From contig JAGQQT010000064.1 in assembly GCA_020426065.1 (NCBI GenBank), forward strand, positions 1 to 12,287: a DNA stretch of 12,287 nucleotides, read 5' to 3'. Position 1 is the stretch's first letter; each line of letters begins with the position of its first letter. The DNA comes from Planctomycetaceae bacterium. GTDB lineage: Bacteria > Planctomycetota > Planctomycetia > Planctomycetales > Planctomycetaceae. The notes beneath the pieces are model-generated. The model was given only the letters and a program-made list of their open reading frames with translations, was not told where the DNA came from and made no database searches. Positions 1 through 7,156 of the stretch are shown piece after piece. Position numbers and translations under genes: made by a program.

Positions 1-2
1 TG

Positions 3-239
3 GAGCTCTCTCGCAGACCTGGCTTGACAGTTCTGGCTTCCTGCGGAGCGGGGGAATCGGCTTACGAGATTCAGGAGAGCCGGCACGGAGCGTTCACCGA
101 CGGTCTGCTCAAGTCCTTTGCAACAGAGGGGATCCCCGGAGAATTTTCAGATTCACAACTGCAATCCATCATTAAAACTGTGAAAGCAACGACTGAAGGA
201 CGGCAGACACCTGTCGTGGTAATTCGTCCCGGCAAATAA
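3..239 (+). CDS. Caspase-like (peptidase C14) protein, 3' end only
   Basis: This is the C-terminal piece of a gene that starts before the window. It is open in frame from base 3 to a TAA stop at 237-239 (78 residues visible). The segment LTVLASCGAGESAYE, followed by RHGAFTDGLLKSF, matches the region around the catalytic cysteine of caspase/metacaspase-fold (C14) peptidases, where a hydrophobic strand ends in the nucleophilic Cys and a GHG-x-F-T helix start follows. The likely nucleophile is the Cys encoded at 42-44. The closing QTPVVV strand is typical of bacterial caspase-like domains, in which the chain often ends soon after. A TTG at 24 could be read as a start, but it would lie in the middle of the conserved strand and is not credible. 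The catalytic His and any N-terminal domains lie outside the window. Family assignment is fairly sure; the substrate is unknown. Confidence 0.75.
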   Translation, partial: ELSRRPGLTVLASCGAGESAYEIQESRHGAFTDGLLKSFATEGIPGEFSDSQLQSIIKTVKATTEGRQTPVVVIRPGK

Positions 240-280
240 AATATTTGCTTTGGAAGGCTGCATCGCTTCAACAACAGGCA

Positions 281-285
281 AAGGA
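281..285 (+). promoter_or_regulatory. Shine-Dalgarno site deciding the start at 293
   Basis: AAGGA lies 7 nt before the ATG at 293. It selects this start over the upstream in-frame TTG at 245, and the chosen start places a signal peptide at the N-terminus. Confidence 0.65.
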
Positions 286-292
286 CGTCATC

Positions 293-1303
293 ATGCGAAT
301 CACATTGCACGTGAAAATGGTAGTACTGTGGCTGTTTTTATCTAGCGTCAGTTCTTTCGCTCAGGATCCCACCATTGAAGACCGGGAGGCTGGTTATCGA
401 GTAAAACTGCCAGAAAGGGCGAAAGAAGGAAGGAAAAATATCTATACTCTGCCCAACGGCATAACTTTTATCAGTATCGAAGTGGATCAGCTTGACCTCC
501 CAGGGAAATCATCCCGGGAATTGCTGGATTTCGCTGTTCAATCAGCAGCTGAGATCTTCAGTGATGACAAAAAGCCCATTGGCTTACGATTTCGCAAGAT
601 ATCTGGAGTTCTGGCTGCTGAGTTTTCAACAATTCAGGATTTTGGAAATATCGGCGGTGGTCGCCTCAGGCACGTCTATCATCACATGATTGTCATGAAT
701 GGGACTCAGCGATACAAACTGCAGACAAATCTGCCGCTCGCCCTCAAAGAAGAGTATTATCGAACATTCGAACTGATTCGTGCCAATGGCGAAAAGCTGG
801 ATAACGGTTCGCAAAGTCCGGTATTTGATCCCATTCCGGACTTTCACGAGCTGGCCATCTTTCGAACGGAACGCTTATCCGTCAACAGCAAATCAGATCC
901 AGTCAAGGTGAATGATTTTCTCATAGTCCGAGAGGATACTGTTTACTTTCTCCAGGGCGAATGGGCGGGAAGCCATTTCCTTTATGTTCCCAATGCGGGA
1001 ATTGTGGATGTAAATGCTGATATCCCCAGTCAGGTAGAAGGGGTTAAGAAGATCATGAATTCAGAGCTTCGATCAGAACTCAGCCACGGCAAATTGCGAA
1101 TCGATGGCCATCGGTTATTCGTGACCTATCAATATGTGGACCAGAGCGGTGCTATCAAAGAAGCGGATTGGGAAGGGGCGTATAGCAAAGACAATAACGG
1201 GGCAATCATGTCCATTCGGGTCACGCATTCTGAGCTCGGCGGCGATCCCGTGTCCACATTTGCAAGTGAAGCGGTTTACATCCCAATTCCGATAAATCGT
1301 TGA
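293..1303 (+). CDS. Secreted hypothetical protein, 336 aa
   Basis: The protein begins MRITLHVKMVVLWLFLSSVS and continues SFAQD: a short basic region, a hydrophobic core and a small-residue cleavage site near residues 22-24. This is a classical Sec signal peptide without a lipobox cysteine. The mature part is about 312 residues of mixed alpha/beta character with no further membrane helix and no obvious catalytic motif. The start YRVKLPERAKEGRKNIYTLPNG followed by a helix (SSRELLDFAVQSAAEIF) and strands resembles the general layout of small PsbP/Mog1-like secreted domains, but this is only an impression of the fold. I do not recognise the family. It follows the caspase-like gene on the same strand after 53 bp, so co-transcription is possible. 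The start is supported by an AAGGA site 7 nt upstream. Confidence 0.8.
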   Translation: MRITLHVKMVVLWLFLSSVSSFAQDPTIEDREAGYRVKLPERAKEGRKNIYTLPNGITFISIEVDQLDLPGKSSRELLDFAVQSAAEIFSDDKKPIGLRFRKISGVLAAEFSTIQDFGNIGGGRLRHVYHHMIVMNGTQRYKLQTNLPLALKEEYYRTFELIRANGEKLDNGSQSPVFDPIPDFHELAIFRTERLSVNSKSDPVKVNDFLIVREDTVYFLQGEWAGSHFLYVPNAGIVDVNADIPSQVEGVKKIMNSELRSELSHGKLRIDGHRLFVTYQYVDQSGAIKEADWEGAYSKDNNGAIMSIRVTHSELGGDPVSTFASEAVYIPIPINR

Positions 1304-1351
1304 CCTGACTGGCTTTGGTTTTTGGCAGTCTCAGTGCTGATTACGAGCAGA

Positions 1352-1366
1352 GGACAAGGGTTGTCC
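1352..1366. repeat. Small perfect inverted repeat in the convergent gap
   Basis: GGACAA and TTGTCC flank a GGG loop in the 192-bp gap between two convergent genes (1304-1495). It would form a 6-bp hairpin on either strand. No T-run follows directly on either side, so it is not a canonical intrinsic terminator. It might help 3'-end formation or be chance. Confidence 0.35.
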
Positions 1367-1495
1367 GATGACCTGAGGTGTTCTTTGAGGGAGAGTGCAC
1401 AGCTTTTTTATACACGGATAAGATGCTCCCAGGAGTTCATGTAAGAGGTCGTGCAGATGCTGCTTGAAAGGCCCTCCTGTCTCGATTGCTGATGC

Positions 1496-2809
1496 TCAGG
1501 TAGCGATCTGTTTGACCACGTTACCTTTCACGTCGGTGAGACGAAAGTCGCGGCCGGCGTGCTGGTAGGTCAAAGTGCGGTGGTCGAGTCCAATCAGGTG
1601 CAGGATGGTGGCGTGCCAGTCTGCGATGCTTACCACACCATCAACGGCCTCATAGCCGTAATCATCACTCACTCCATGAGAATAGCCCGCTCGCACACCT
1701 CCTCCGGCCATCCAGGTTGTAAAGGCTTTCACGTTGTGATCGCGTCCATCTCCCCCTTCTGCGTGTGGTGTTCTGCCAAACTCCCCACCCCAGATCACAA
1801 GAGTCTCTTCAAGCAAACCGCGGGATTTCAGGTCGGTGAGCAGTCCCCGGAGCGGCTTGTCCACCGCATCACAGCTAGCGGGAAGTGCGGTGCCCAGGTT
1901 GGCGTGATGATCCCAGTCGCCATGGTTGACTTCCACAAAGCGGACACCCGCTTCGACCATCCTTCTGGCGAGCAGGCACTTCCGGCCAAAATCGCTGGTC
2001 CGTTCCTCATCAATGCCGTACAGCCGCTGTGTGGCCGGGCTTTCCTGTTCCAGTTCCATCACTTCCGGCATCGCAGATTGCATGCGATAACCGAGTTCAT
2101 AGGACTCAATCAGCCCTTCCACCTGCGGATCGAATTCTTCCCGGGCAAGTTTTGCACGGTTCAGGGACTGCAGCAGATCAAGTTCCTTTCTCTGGGCGGC
2201 AGGAGTCTGTCGCGGTTTGAGGTTGGAGACTTCAGCGCCGGAAATGGGGCGTTTGTCGGTTCCCAGGCGAGTCCCCTGGTGATGAGCGGGGAGGAACGCG
2301 CTGCCATAGTTCTGGGCACCTCCAAATCCGCTGGCGGGTGTAATCGTGACAAAGCCGGGCAGATTCCCGCTCAGAGAGCCAAGACCGTAGTGGGTCCATG
2401 CCCCCAGAGAAGGCCTCACAAACTGCGAACTCCCGGTATGCAGCTGCAGGTAGGCCTGGGGATGAGCGGGGATTTCTGTCTGCATGCCGCGCAGAATGCA
2501 CAGGTCATCTGCGCAAGTGGCCAGCTGGGGAAAGAGTTCGGAAATCCACTGCCCGCTCTGACCATGCTGCTGAAACTTCCAGCGGGAGCCCAGCAGTTTG
2601 GTGCCGGGACGAGTCCCAGGTTGACCGCTGTCTGCATTCAGCTTCGGTTTGAAGTCAAAGGTATCAACATGAGAGGGGGCTCCTTTCATGCAGAGGAAAA
2701 TAACACGTTTAGTGGAGATCTGCCGGGTTTCGGCCGCTGCCAGGGCGGAGAATCCAAGCCAGCCGAAACCCAGGGAAGCAGTCTGGAGCAGAGTTCTGCG
2801 ATGCAACAT
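1496..2809 (-). CDS. DUF1501 family secreted protein, 437 aa
   Basis: The N-terminus, MLHRRTLLQTASLGFGWLGF then SALAAAE, is a twin-arginine-type leader with a cleavage-like AAA-E at about residues 24-27, typical of planctomycete DUF1501 proteins. The body is the DUF1501 domain, related to the alkaline phosphatase/sulfatase fold. Visible hallmarks are FLCMKGAPSHVDTFDFKP (38-55), VNHGDWDHHANL (294-305), VIWGGEFGRTPHAEGGDGRDHN (338-359) and DWHATILHLIGLDH (397-410). The His/Asp-rich motifs would suit metal binding, but no enzymatic activity is established for the family. Length is normal and the start has AGGAG 6 nt upstream (2816-2820). It is the second gene of an operon, 25 bp after the PSCyt1 gene. 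The family is certain, the function unknown. Long open frames on the opposite strand are shadows of its codon use. Confidence 0.95.
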   Translation of the reverse strand: MLHRRTLLQTASLGFGWLGFSALAAAETRQISTKRVIFLCMKGAPSHVDTFDFKPKLNADSGQPGTRPGTKLLGSRWKFQQHGQSGQWISELFPQLATCADDLCILRGMQTEIPAHPQAYLQLHTGSSQFVRPSLGAWTHYGLGSLSGNLPGFVTITPASGFGGAQNYGSAFLPAHHQGTRLGTDKRPISGAEVSNLKPRQTPAAQRKELDLLQSLNRAKLAREEFDPQVEGLIESYELGYRMQSAMPEVMELEQESPATQRLYGIDEERTSDFGRKCLLARRMVEAGVRFVEVNHGDWDHHANLGTALPASCDAVDKPLRGLLTDLKSRGLLEETLVIWGGEFGRTPHAEGGDGRDHNVKAFTTWMAGGGVRAGYSHGVSDDYGYEAVDGVVSIADWHATILHLIGLDHRTLTYQHAGRDFRLTDVKGNVVKQIAT

Positions 2810-2815
2810 TGATGT

Positions 2816-2820
2816 CTCCT
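2816..2820 (-). promoter_or_regulatory. Shine-Dalgarno site of the DUF1501 gene
   Basis: On the minus strand AGGAG lies 6 nt before the ATG at 2807-2809, inside the 25-bp spacer after the upstream gene's stop. It fixes the start and supports independent initiation within one transcript. Confidence 0.65.
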
Positions 2821-2834
2821 CTACCGGGGTGGTG

Positions 2835-5558
2835 TCAATCTACAAACAGGAAGTCTGCACTGCTGAGAAGTGCCCGGCACAGAGAAGTCCAGGCCGGGAG
2901 GTCATTCCCGGTCAGGCTTCTGGCCGCTCGGGATTCCTCAGCGAATGGATCCCGACACCACGCCAGTTGACACGCCAGTTCAAAGCGGCTGTTGAAATCC
3001 GGTTCCTGCATAACCCGCCGCGCCATTGCCTGTGACTGCTGGTCGACAAATTCTCCATTGAGCAGATAGAGCGCCTGTGGGGGAACAATCGTGGTTTCAC
3101 GGGCTCCCAGAACACTGCTGGGATCAGCAAAGTCGAACACCGCCAGGGCTTCGGGCTGAACATTCCGTGCGATTGGCAGATAAATACTCCTGAAGTTTCC
3201 CCTGACAGAGACGATCTCCTCCTCACGGATTGCCTGGAACCGTTCTCCGCCGAGCGGGCCATCACCGGCCCGGGCAATCGGAGAGCCGATCTCGGGAGTG
3301 AGCTGCAGTTGACCACTGGCCGCGAGGATGGAATCTCGGATTGTTTCCGCATCCAGCCGTCGGGCGTTGGCTCTCCACAAAAGTTTGTTATCCGGATCGA
3401 GAGCATAGCTGGCGGGATCATGTGTGGATCCCAACTGGTAAACTCGACTCAGTACAATTCGTCTGATCAGGCTTTTCACGCTCCAGCCATCGGCAACAAA
3501 CTCAGACGCGAGGTGGTCGAGCAATGCAGCATTTGAAGGTGGGGTGCCGGACGTTCCAAAGTTATCCACACTCTCAACCAGTCCCCGACCAAACAGCCAG
3601 TGCCAGACGCGATTGACAATGACGCGCGAAGTCAGCGAGTTTTCCGGGGTGGCAATCCATTCTGCCAGTTGCAGTCGGCCGCTCGAACTGGCAGGAATCA
3701 GAATCTCATCCCCTCCGGAAAGAAATTCCGGAAGACCTCGCGGGACGCGGTCCGATTCGCTTTCAATACTGCCACGCAAAAACAGTGGGCAGTCGGCAAT
3801 GATCTCGAAACCGCTGCTGGTCCGGCTGCCTGAATTCGGTCCGCCAACCCGCCGCCCGGATCGAGCGGATTGAGGCAAGGTGACCGGCTTATCTGAAACG
3901 GCCATCACCAGCGGCTTGGGGCTGCCATCGGAATTGAAAGCAGCCAGTTCGGATTTCAGCTGCTGGGCACGCGTCATCATCCGGACAATATCAAATCCAC
4001 TCATCGCCATGGCGTCATTGCCGTCGCTCTCCTGGCGATTTCGCGGAGCCCGAGCACGCAGTGCGGCACTGAGACGATCTTCAACCTGATCGAGTTGCCG
4101 CTTCTTCTGAGCGTACTCATCGGAAGATATTATTCGTCCGATAGCCACCAATCCAGCAGTGCTGGGGATTTCCACAAGGTCCGAGGCATTTCTGGCCCGA
4201 ACTCCACCAGGCGTTCCGTAGTGTGTTTCGGTGCTGAGGAAGATGCCCGCCAGTGCGGTGTAGTCGCGCTGTGTGATCGGATCAAACTCATGATCATGGC
4301 AGCGGGCACAGGAAATCGTCATCCCAAGAAATGCCTGCGAAACGGCGCCAATCTGCTCATCTGCCAGTTCGACGGCAAACTGCCGGGGATCCGTTTCATT
4401 GAGTCCTTTCGGCCCCACTGCCAGGAAACCTGTTGCGATCAGATTCATTGCCCGCTCTGCTTCATCGCTTGATTTCAACAGATCGCCCGCAATTTGCTCG
4501 AGGATAAACCGGTCGAACGGGACATCCTCATTGAAGGAGTGGATCACGTAGTCACGGTAACGCCACGCCTGCGGCATGGTCAGGTTCACATCTCGTCCAG
4601 TGGTTTCAGCATAGCGGGCCACGTCCAGCCAGTGCCGTCCCCAACGCTCTCCAAACTGAGGCCGGGACAGCAGATCATCCACGAGCCGCTCGAAGGCTTG
4701 TGGGTCCGTAGAGCTGAGAAACCGTTCCTGTTCTGCAGGAGTTGGAGGAAGCCCCGTCAGATCCAGATAGATTCTGCGCAAAAGAGATGACTTTTCGGCA
4801 TCCGCGACGGGCTGCATCCCCTGCTGTTCCAGGGCAGCCAGAATGAAACGATCAAGATCCGTCTTTGGCCAGGACTGATTTTTCGTATCAGGAACGGGTG
4901 GCGAGCTGACGGGTTGATAGGCCCACCAGGCTTTGGCTGCTTCCGTGTCATAGACAGCGTTCTCCACGTTCCCCGCTCGCGGATCTGGAGCACCCATCTT
5001 GATCCACTGCTCAAACTTTGCCGCGATCGATGCCGGGAGTTTCTCACCACTTTCTGCAGGGGGCATGCTGAGTTCAGGATCGGATTGCCGGATCGCACGC
5101 AGGAGGAGACTCTCAGCAGGGTTTTCGGGAACAACCGCCGGACCGGTAATGCCCCCCTTGAGAAGACCTGATCGGGTATCAACCCGAAGTCCCCCGGAAG
5201 CAACGCCCGCCTCATCCGAATGGCATTCATAACAGTGCTTCACAAGCACTGGTCGGATTTGTTGCTCAAAGTAGGCAATCTGCTCTGCAGAGAAAGTTAT
5301 GTCCGTGGTCTCAGGAATTACCACAGCGTTTGCCTGATGCATTGCGAGTAGCGGACTGGCTTGGGTTGTGGCTGCTGGTTCTGTATCCACTGGCAGCATT
5401 GACTCTCGGGTTACACTCAGCTGTTTTCCATCTGTTATTATCTCAGCGGTTTCGGTGTGACCAATAGAAGTCAGAACCCTGATAAACAGCACAATCGCCA
5501 CCGCTCCTGTGGCAAGAATTTTCATCGTCTGGCGAATTGGGATCTGTATGGTTTTCAT
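2835..5558 (-). CDS. PSCyt1 / DUF1549 / DUF1553 planctomycete cytochrome-like protein, 907 aa
   Basis: This is a three-domain architecture characteristic of Planctomycetota. A hydrophobic leader (about residues 12-27, MKILATGAVAIVLFIRVL) indicates export or membrane anchoring. The PSCyt1 cytochrome-c-like domain (about 97-195) carries the haem motif CYECH at 109-113, with VPENPAESLLLRAI and MPP further on. DUF1549 (about 229-440) shows LDRFILAALE, LDLTGLPPTP, ERWGRHWLDVARYAET and a second CxxCH in CARCHDHEFDP (417-427). DUF1553 (about 627-890) shows LAEWIATPENSLTSRVIVNRVWHWLFGRGLV and RRLDAETIRDSIL. The region about 455-590 is a looser linker with a Lys/Arg/Gln-rich helix. I chose the ATG at 5558, which puts the leader at the N-terminus. 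An in-frame start at 5693 would add 45 Cys-rich residues and ATG 5525 would trim 11. None has a good Shine-Dalgarno site. A redox role at the cell surface is inferred only. Confidence 0.93.
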   Translation of the reverse strand: MKTIQIPIRQTMKILATGAVAIVLFIRVLTSIGHTETAEIITDGKQLSVTRESMLPVDTEPAATTQASPLLAMHQANAVVIPETTDITFSAEQIAYFEQQIRPVLVKHCYECHSDEAGVASGGLRVDTRSGLLKGGITGPAVVPENPAESLLLRAIRQSDPELSMPPAESGEKLPASIAAKFEQWIKMGAPDPRAGNVENAVYDTEAAKAWWAYQPVSSPPVPDTKNQSWPKTDLDRFILAALEQQGMQPVADAEKSSLLRRIYLDLTGLPPTPAEQERFLSSTDPQAFERLVDDLLSRPQFGERWGRHWLDVARYAETTGRDVNLTMPQAWRYRDYVIHSFNEDVPFDRFILEQIAGDLLKSSDEAERAMNLIATGFLAVGPKGLNETDPRQFAVELADEQIGAVSQAFLGMTISCARCHDHEFDPITQRDYTALAGIFLSTETHYGTPGGVRARNASDLVEIPSTAGLVAIGRIISSDEYAQKKRQLDQVEDRLSAALRARAPRNRQESDGNDAMAMSGFDIVRMMTRAQQLKSELAAFNSDGSPKPLVMAVSDKPVTLPQSARSGRRVGGPNSGSRTSSGFEIIADCPLFLRGSIESESDRVPRGLPEFLSGGDEILIPASSSGRLQLAEWIATPENSLTSRVIVNRVWHWLFGRGLVESVDNFGTSGTPPSNAALLDHLASEFVADGWSVKSLIRRIVLSRVYQLGSTHDPASYALDPDNKLLWRANARRLDAETIRDSILAASGQLQLTPEIGSPIARAGDGPLGGERFQAIREEEIVSVRGNFRSIYLPIARNVQPEALAVFDFADPSSVLGARETTIVPPQALYLLNGEFVDQQSQAMARRVMQEPDFNSRFELACQLAWCRDPFAEESRAARSLTGNDLPAWTSLCRALLSSADFLFVD

Positions 5559-6232
5559 TCGCCATCTAACACAGGGAGCTGCTGCAGGTTTCGAAAAAAG
5601 TAAATGGCAATCAGGAAACACATGACAAAGCCCTCTCAGAATCCTTCTGACCAATCCACAGCATGGCGCAGGGGAACAGGAAAGCTGATCCATAGTACGG
5701 GCTGTGGATCGCTACCAACAAGCTGCAGACCTGATCCGCCTTCTGGATATTGCGGATAGTGGAGCAGGAGACCTGGTAACCCAGTCGTTTGAGTCGACCT
5801 TAAAACAGGGGATAACAATACCTGGTTTCTCCATGCAAATGCTTAATCAACTGACGCAAATATTCGATGGTATCAGAACATGCATTGTCTGGTTTATCCA
5901 GTTTAAAAGTGAGCTGGCCAGGGACAGACGCCCACTTCAGAAGCAGTTAATCTGGAATTCATTTCCGAAAACGATTGATTCCTAAGTGCCGTTTCTCAAC
6001 TGAGCTTCCAGGCCACAAAGACGGCAGACACCCAATATCCACTAGCGTGATAACCAAAATATGGTTTATTGATTCGGGATGTAATCGCCGAATGTACAAG
6101 AGGTGTCGGTCGGAGAAACGTCTTCAAAATGAGCTACAGAAACTGCGGAAGAATTAAGGAATTACTGTTTAAACAAGCGAAAAAATGCTTCTAGATGCAA
6201 CGTTTTTTGCAAAAGCTGACTTCGATGTAAGA
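5559..6232. other. Intergenic region without a convincing gene
   Basis: This 674-bp stretch follows the start of the minus-strand PSCyt1 gene and should contain its promoter and leader, but I could not pick out a clear -35/-10 pair. The plus-strand frames 5704-5985 and 5975-6157 (the latter from a TTG) lack ribosome sites, recognisable motifs and coding-like composition. A minor inverted repeat, AACCA-5 nt-TGGTT, lies at 6052-6066. Base composition turns AT-rich toward 6160-6230, ahead of the structured RNA candidate. Confidence 0.5.
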
Positions 6233-6233
6233 T
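6207..6233 (+). promoter_or_regulatory. Weak candidate promoter for a small RNA
   Basis: TTGCAA (6207-6212) and TAAGAT (6228-6233) each match 4 of 6 consensus positions of a sigma70-type promoter, with a short 15-nt spacer. The only support is position: AT-rich DNA directly ahead of a structured segment that ends in a strong terminator. Planctomycete promoter consensus is poorly defined, so this is a suggestion. Confidence 0.2.
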
Positions 6234-6327
6234 ACACTCCAGTTGAGATTATGACCGTTTAATAGTGTGCTACGGTTCGTCTTCGGAACTGAAAGTTAAA
6301 GGTTCGAGCCCGCTGGGTGTAACTTGG
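6233..6327 (+). ncRNA. Candidate structured small RNA with tRNA-like elements
   Basis: Several elements lie in tRNA-like order before a strong terminator. TACACTC (6233-6239) can pair over 7 bp with GGGTGTA (6315-6321), like an acceptor stem followed by A. CGGTTC (6273-6278) pairs with GAACTG (6286-6291), including one G-T pair, closing a 7-nt loop GTCTTCG that resembles an anticodon loop with T at the second place and CTT in the middle. GGTTCGAGCC (6301-6310) looks like a tRNA T-arm. As a tRNA it fails: the T-stem has only two good pairs, the stretch before the anticodon-like stem is 34 nt instead of about 19, there is no clear D-arm GG, and C follows the would-be anticodon. AAGTTA (6293-6298) also pairs with TAACTT (6320-6325), competing with the acceptor-like stem. 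It could be a small RNA, a decayed tRNA, or chance similarity. Confidence 0.35.
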
Positions 6328-6362
6328 GCCGTTTTCCACCAGGAAAGCGGCTTTTTCTTTTT
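6328..6362 (+). terminator. Strong intrinsic (Rho-independent) terminator
   Basis: GCCGTTTTCC (6328-6337) pairs with GGAAAGCGGC (6342-6351) to give a 10-bp stem with one G-T pair and an ACCA loop. TTTTTCTTTTT (6352-6362) follows directly. This is a textbook plus-strand terminator. No plausible plus-strand protein gene precedes it, so it probably ends a non-coding transcript. It could also shield the minus-strand operon from opposing transcription. Confidence 0.85.
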
Positions 6363-6430
6363 GGCGCTGCAAAAAGCGATGCCGTGGAATGGATGTGAAG
6401 GCGAGAACATTGTCTGAGGTCTATATCCCC

Positions 6431-6470
6431 TGAATCCTCCGTGAGGCTGGATTCTTGCCAGGAGGATTCA
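6431..6470. repeat. 10-bp perfect inverted repeat at a gene's 3' end
   Basis: TGAATCCTCC (6431-6440) and GGAGGATTCA (6461-6470) are perfect inverted repeats around a 20-nt loop. They begin one base beyond the stop codon of the minus-strand gene at 6472. No T-run follows on either strand, so this is not a standard intrinsic terminator. It may be a 3' stabilising stem-loop, a processing site or a protein-binding site. Confidence 0.6.
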
Positions 6471-6471
6471 A

Positions 6472-6957
6472 CTAGTTTGCCTGCTGATTACCTGTGGAAT
6501 TAACTTCATCCCTCTCGTTGGATTGTTCTGGTGGGAAAACGGGAGCGTGGCATTTGCAGCAGGTCCCGCTTTTCAGGACTTGAGCCCCCCGTCTCCAAAG
6601 AGTCAATGAGGCCCCGCAGCATTCGCAGTTCACTCCAAATCTGTGATGGATCCACATAACGGGAATCAACGGCAGCAGCATGGACGGGAGCAGAAAGATG
6701 ATACCGATGAGCATTCCAGCAATTGCACCGAATGTGCCATCATCGCCAATAGGTTTGACCGGATCCCGAAAGACCAGTAACCATTGCTTGATCTCGGAAA
6801 ACCACAGATATCCAATACCACAGATCAGGAGCATGAGCGTAAAGGCTGCTGCTGTGTAAACAATTTCTGACCAGCGTTTCGTGAGTTTCAAAACAGATGT
6901 GAACTCGGAATGAGTCATGGTCTTTCTCGAAGTAGAACTCATCGTTAGATGCAGCAT
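6472..6957 (-). CDS. Small membrane protein with C-terminal zinc ribbon, 161 aa
   Basis: Two hydrophobic segments (about residues 33-54 and 77-103) are joined by a short loop (FRDPVKPIGDDGTFG). They are followed by a cysteine-rich tail with CECCG at 111-115 and CCKC at 133-136, that is two CxxC knuckles about 20 residues apart. This spacing is typical of a rubredoxin-like zinc ribbon, here predicted to bind one zinc at the membrane surface. The last 20 residues are polar. I do not recognise a named family. The start is uncertain: ATGs at 6957, 6942 and 6918 are all in frame. The last has a weak GAGAAAG upstream and would still keep both helices. Gaps of about 200 bp upstream and 0.9 kb downstream suggest its own transcript. 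Confidence 0.7.
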   Translation of the reverse strand: MLHLTMSSTSRKTMTHSEFTSVLKLTKRWSEIVYTAAAFTLMLLICGIGYLWFSEIKQWLLVFRDPVKPIGDDGTFGAIAGMLIGIIFLLPSMLLPLIPVMWIHHRFGVNCECCGASLTLWRRGAQVLKSGTCCKCHAPVFPPEQSNERDEVNSTGNQQAN

Positions 6958-7156
6958 CCGTGGATTGGTCAGGTTGTTGCAAGTGATGTGGGATTAGAGC
7001 AGGACGATCTCACAACCAGCCCAGTGATCGTGTAACATTCAACCGGCCCTTCAGTCAGCAATTACCGGGCAGATGCAGGTTCAGTTGTTTGCCGAACTCA
7101 ATCATGATAGACCACAACACACACCATCGCACGGAATTACCGCCCTGTCTGTTCAG

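Noticed and set aside
1559..2812. A 417-codon open frame on the plus strand opposite the DUF1501 gene
   Set aside because: It mirrors a clear DUF1501 gene, has no family motifs or ribosome site and begins in an arbitrary place; long antisense frames are common where codon use avoids stops in the mirror frame.
5559..5693. A 45-residue N-terminal extension of the PSCyt1 protein from ATG 5693
   Set aside because: The extension is Cys-rich and would bury the export signal more than 55 residues inside; starting at 5558 puts the leader where the family has it.
5704..6157. Two plus-strand frames (93 and 60 codons) in the large intergenic region
   Set aside because: No ribosome sites, the second starts at TTG, and the sequences resemble no family. 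A short peptide gene ending at the 6328-6362 terminator cannot be fully excluded, but nothing supports it.
6233..6322. A complete functional tRNA
   Set aside because: T-stem has only two sound pairs, the D-arm is missing its GG and is too long, and the base after the supposed CTT anticodon is C; kept only as an RNA candidate.
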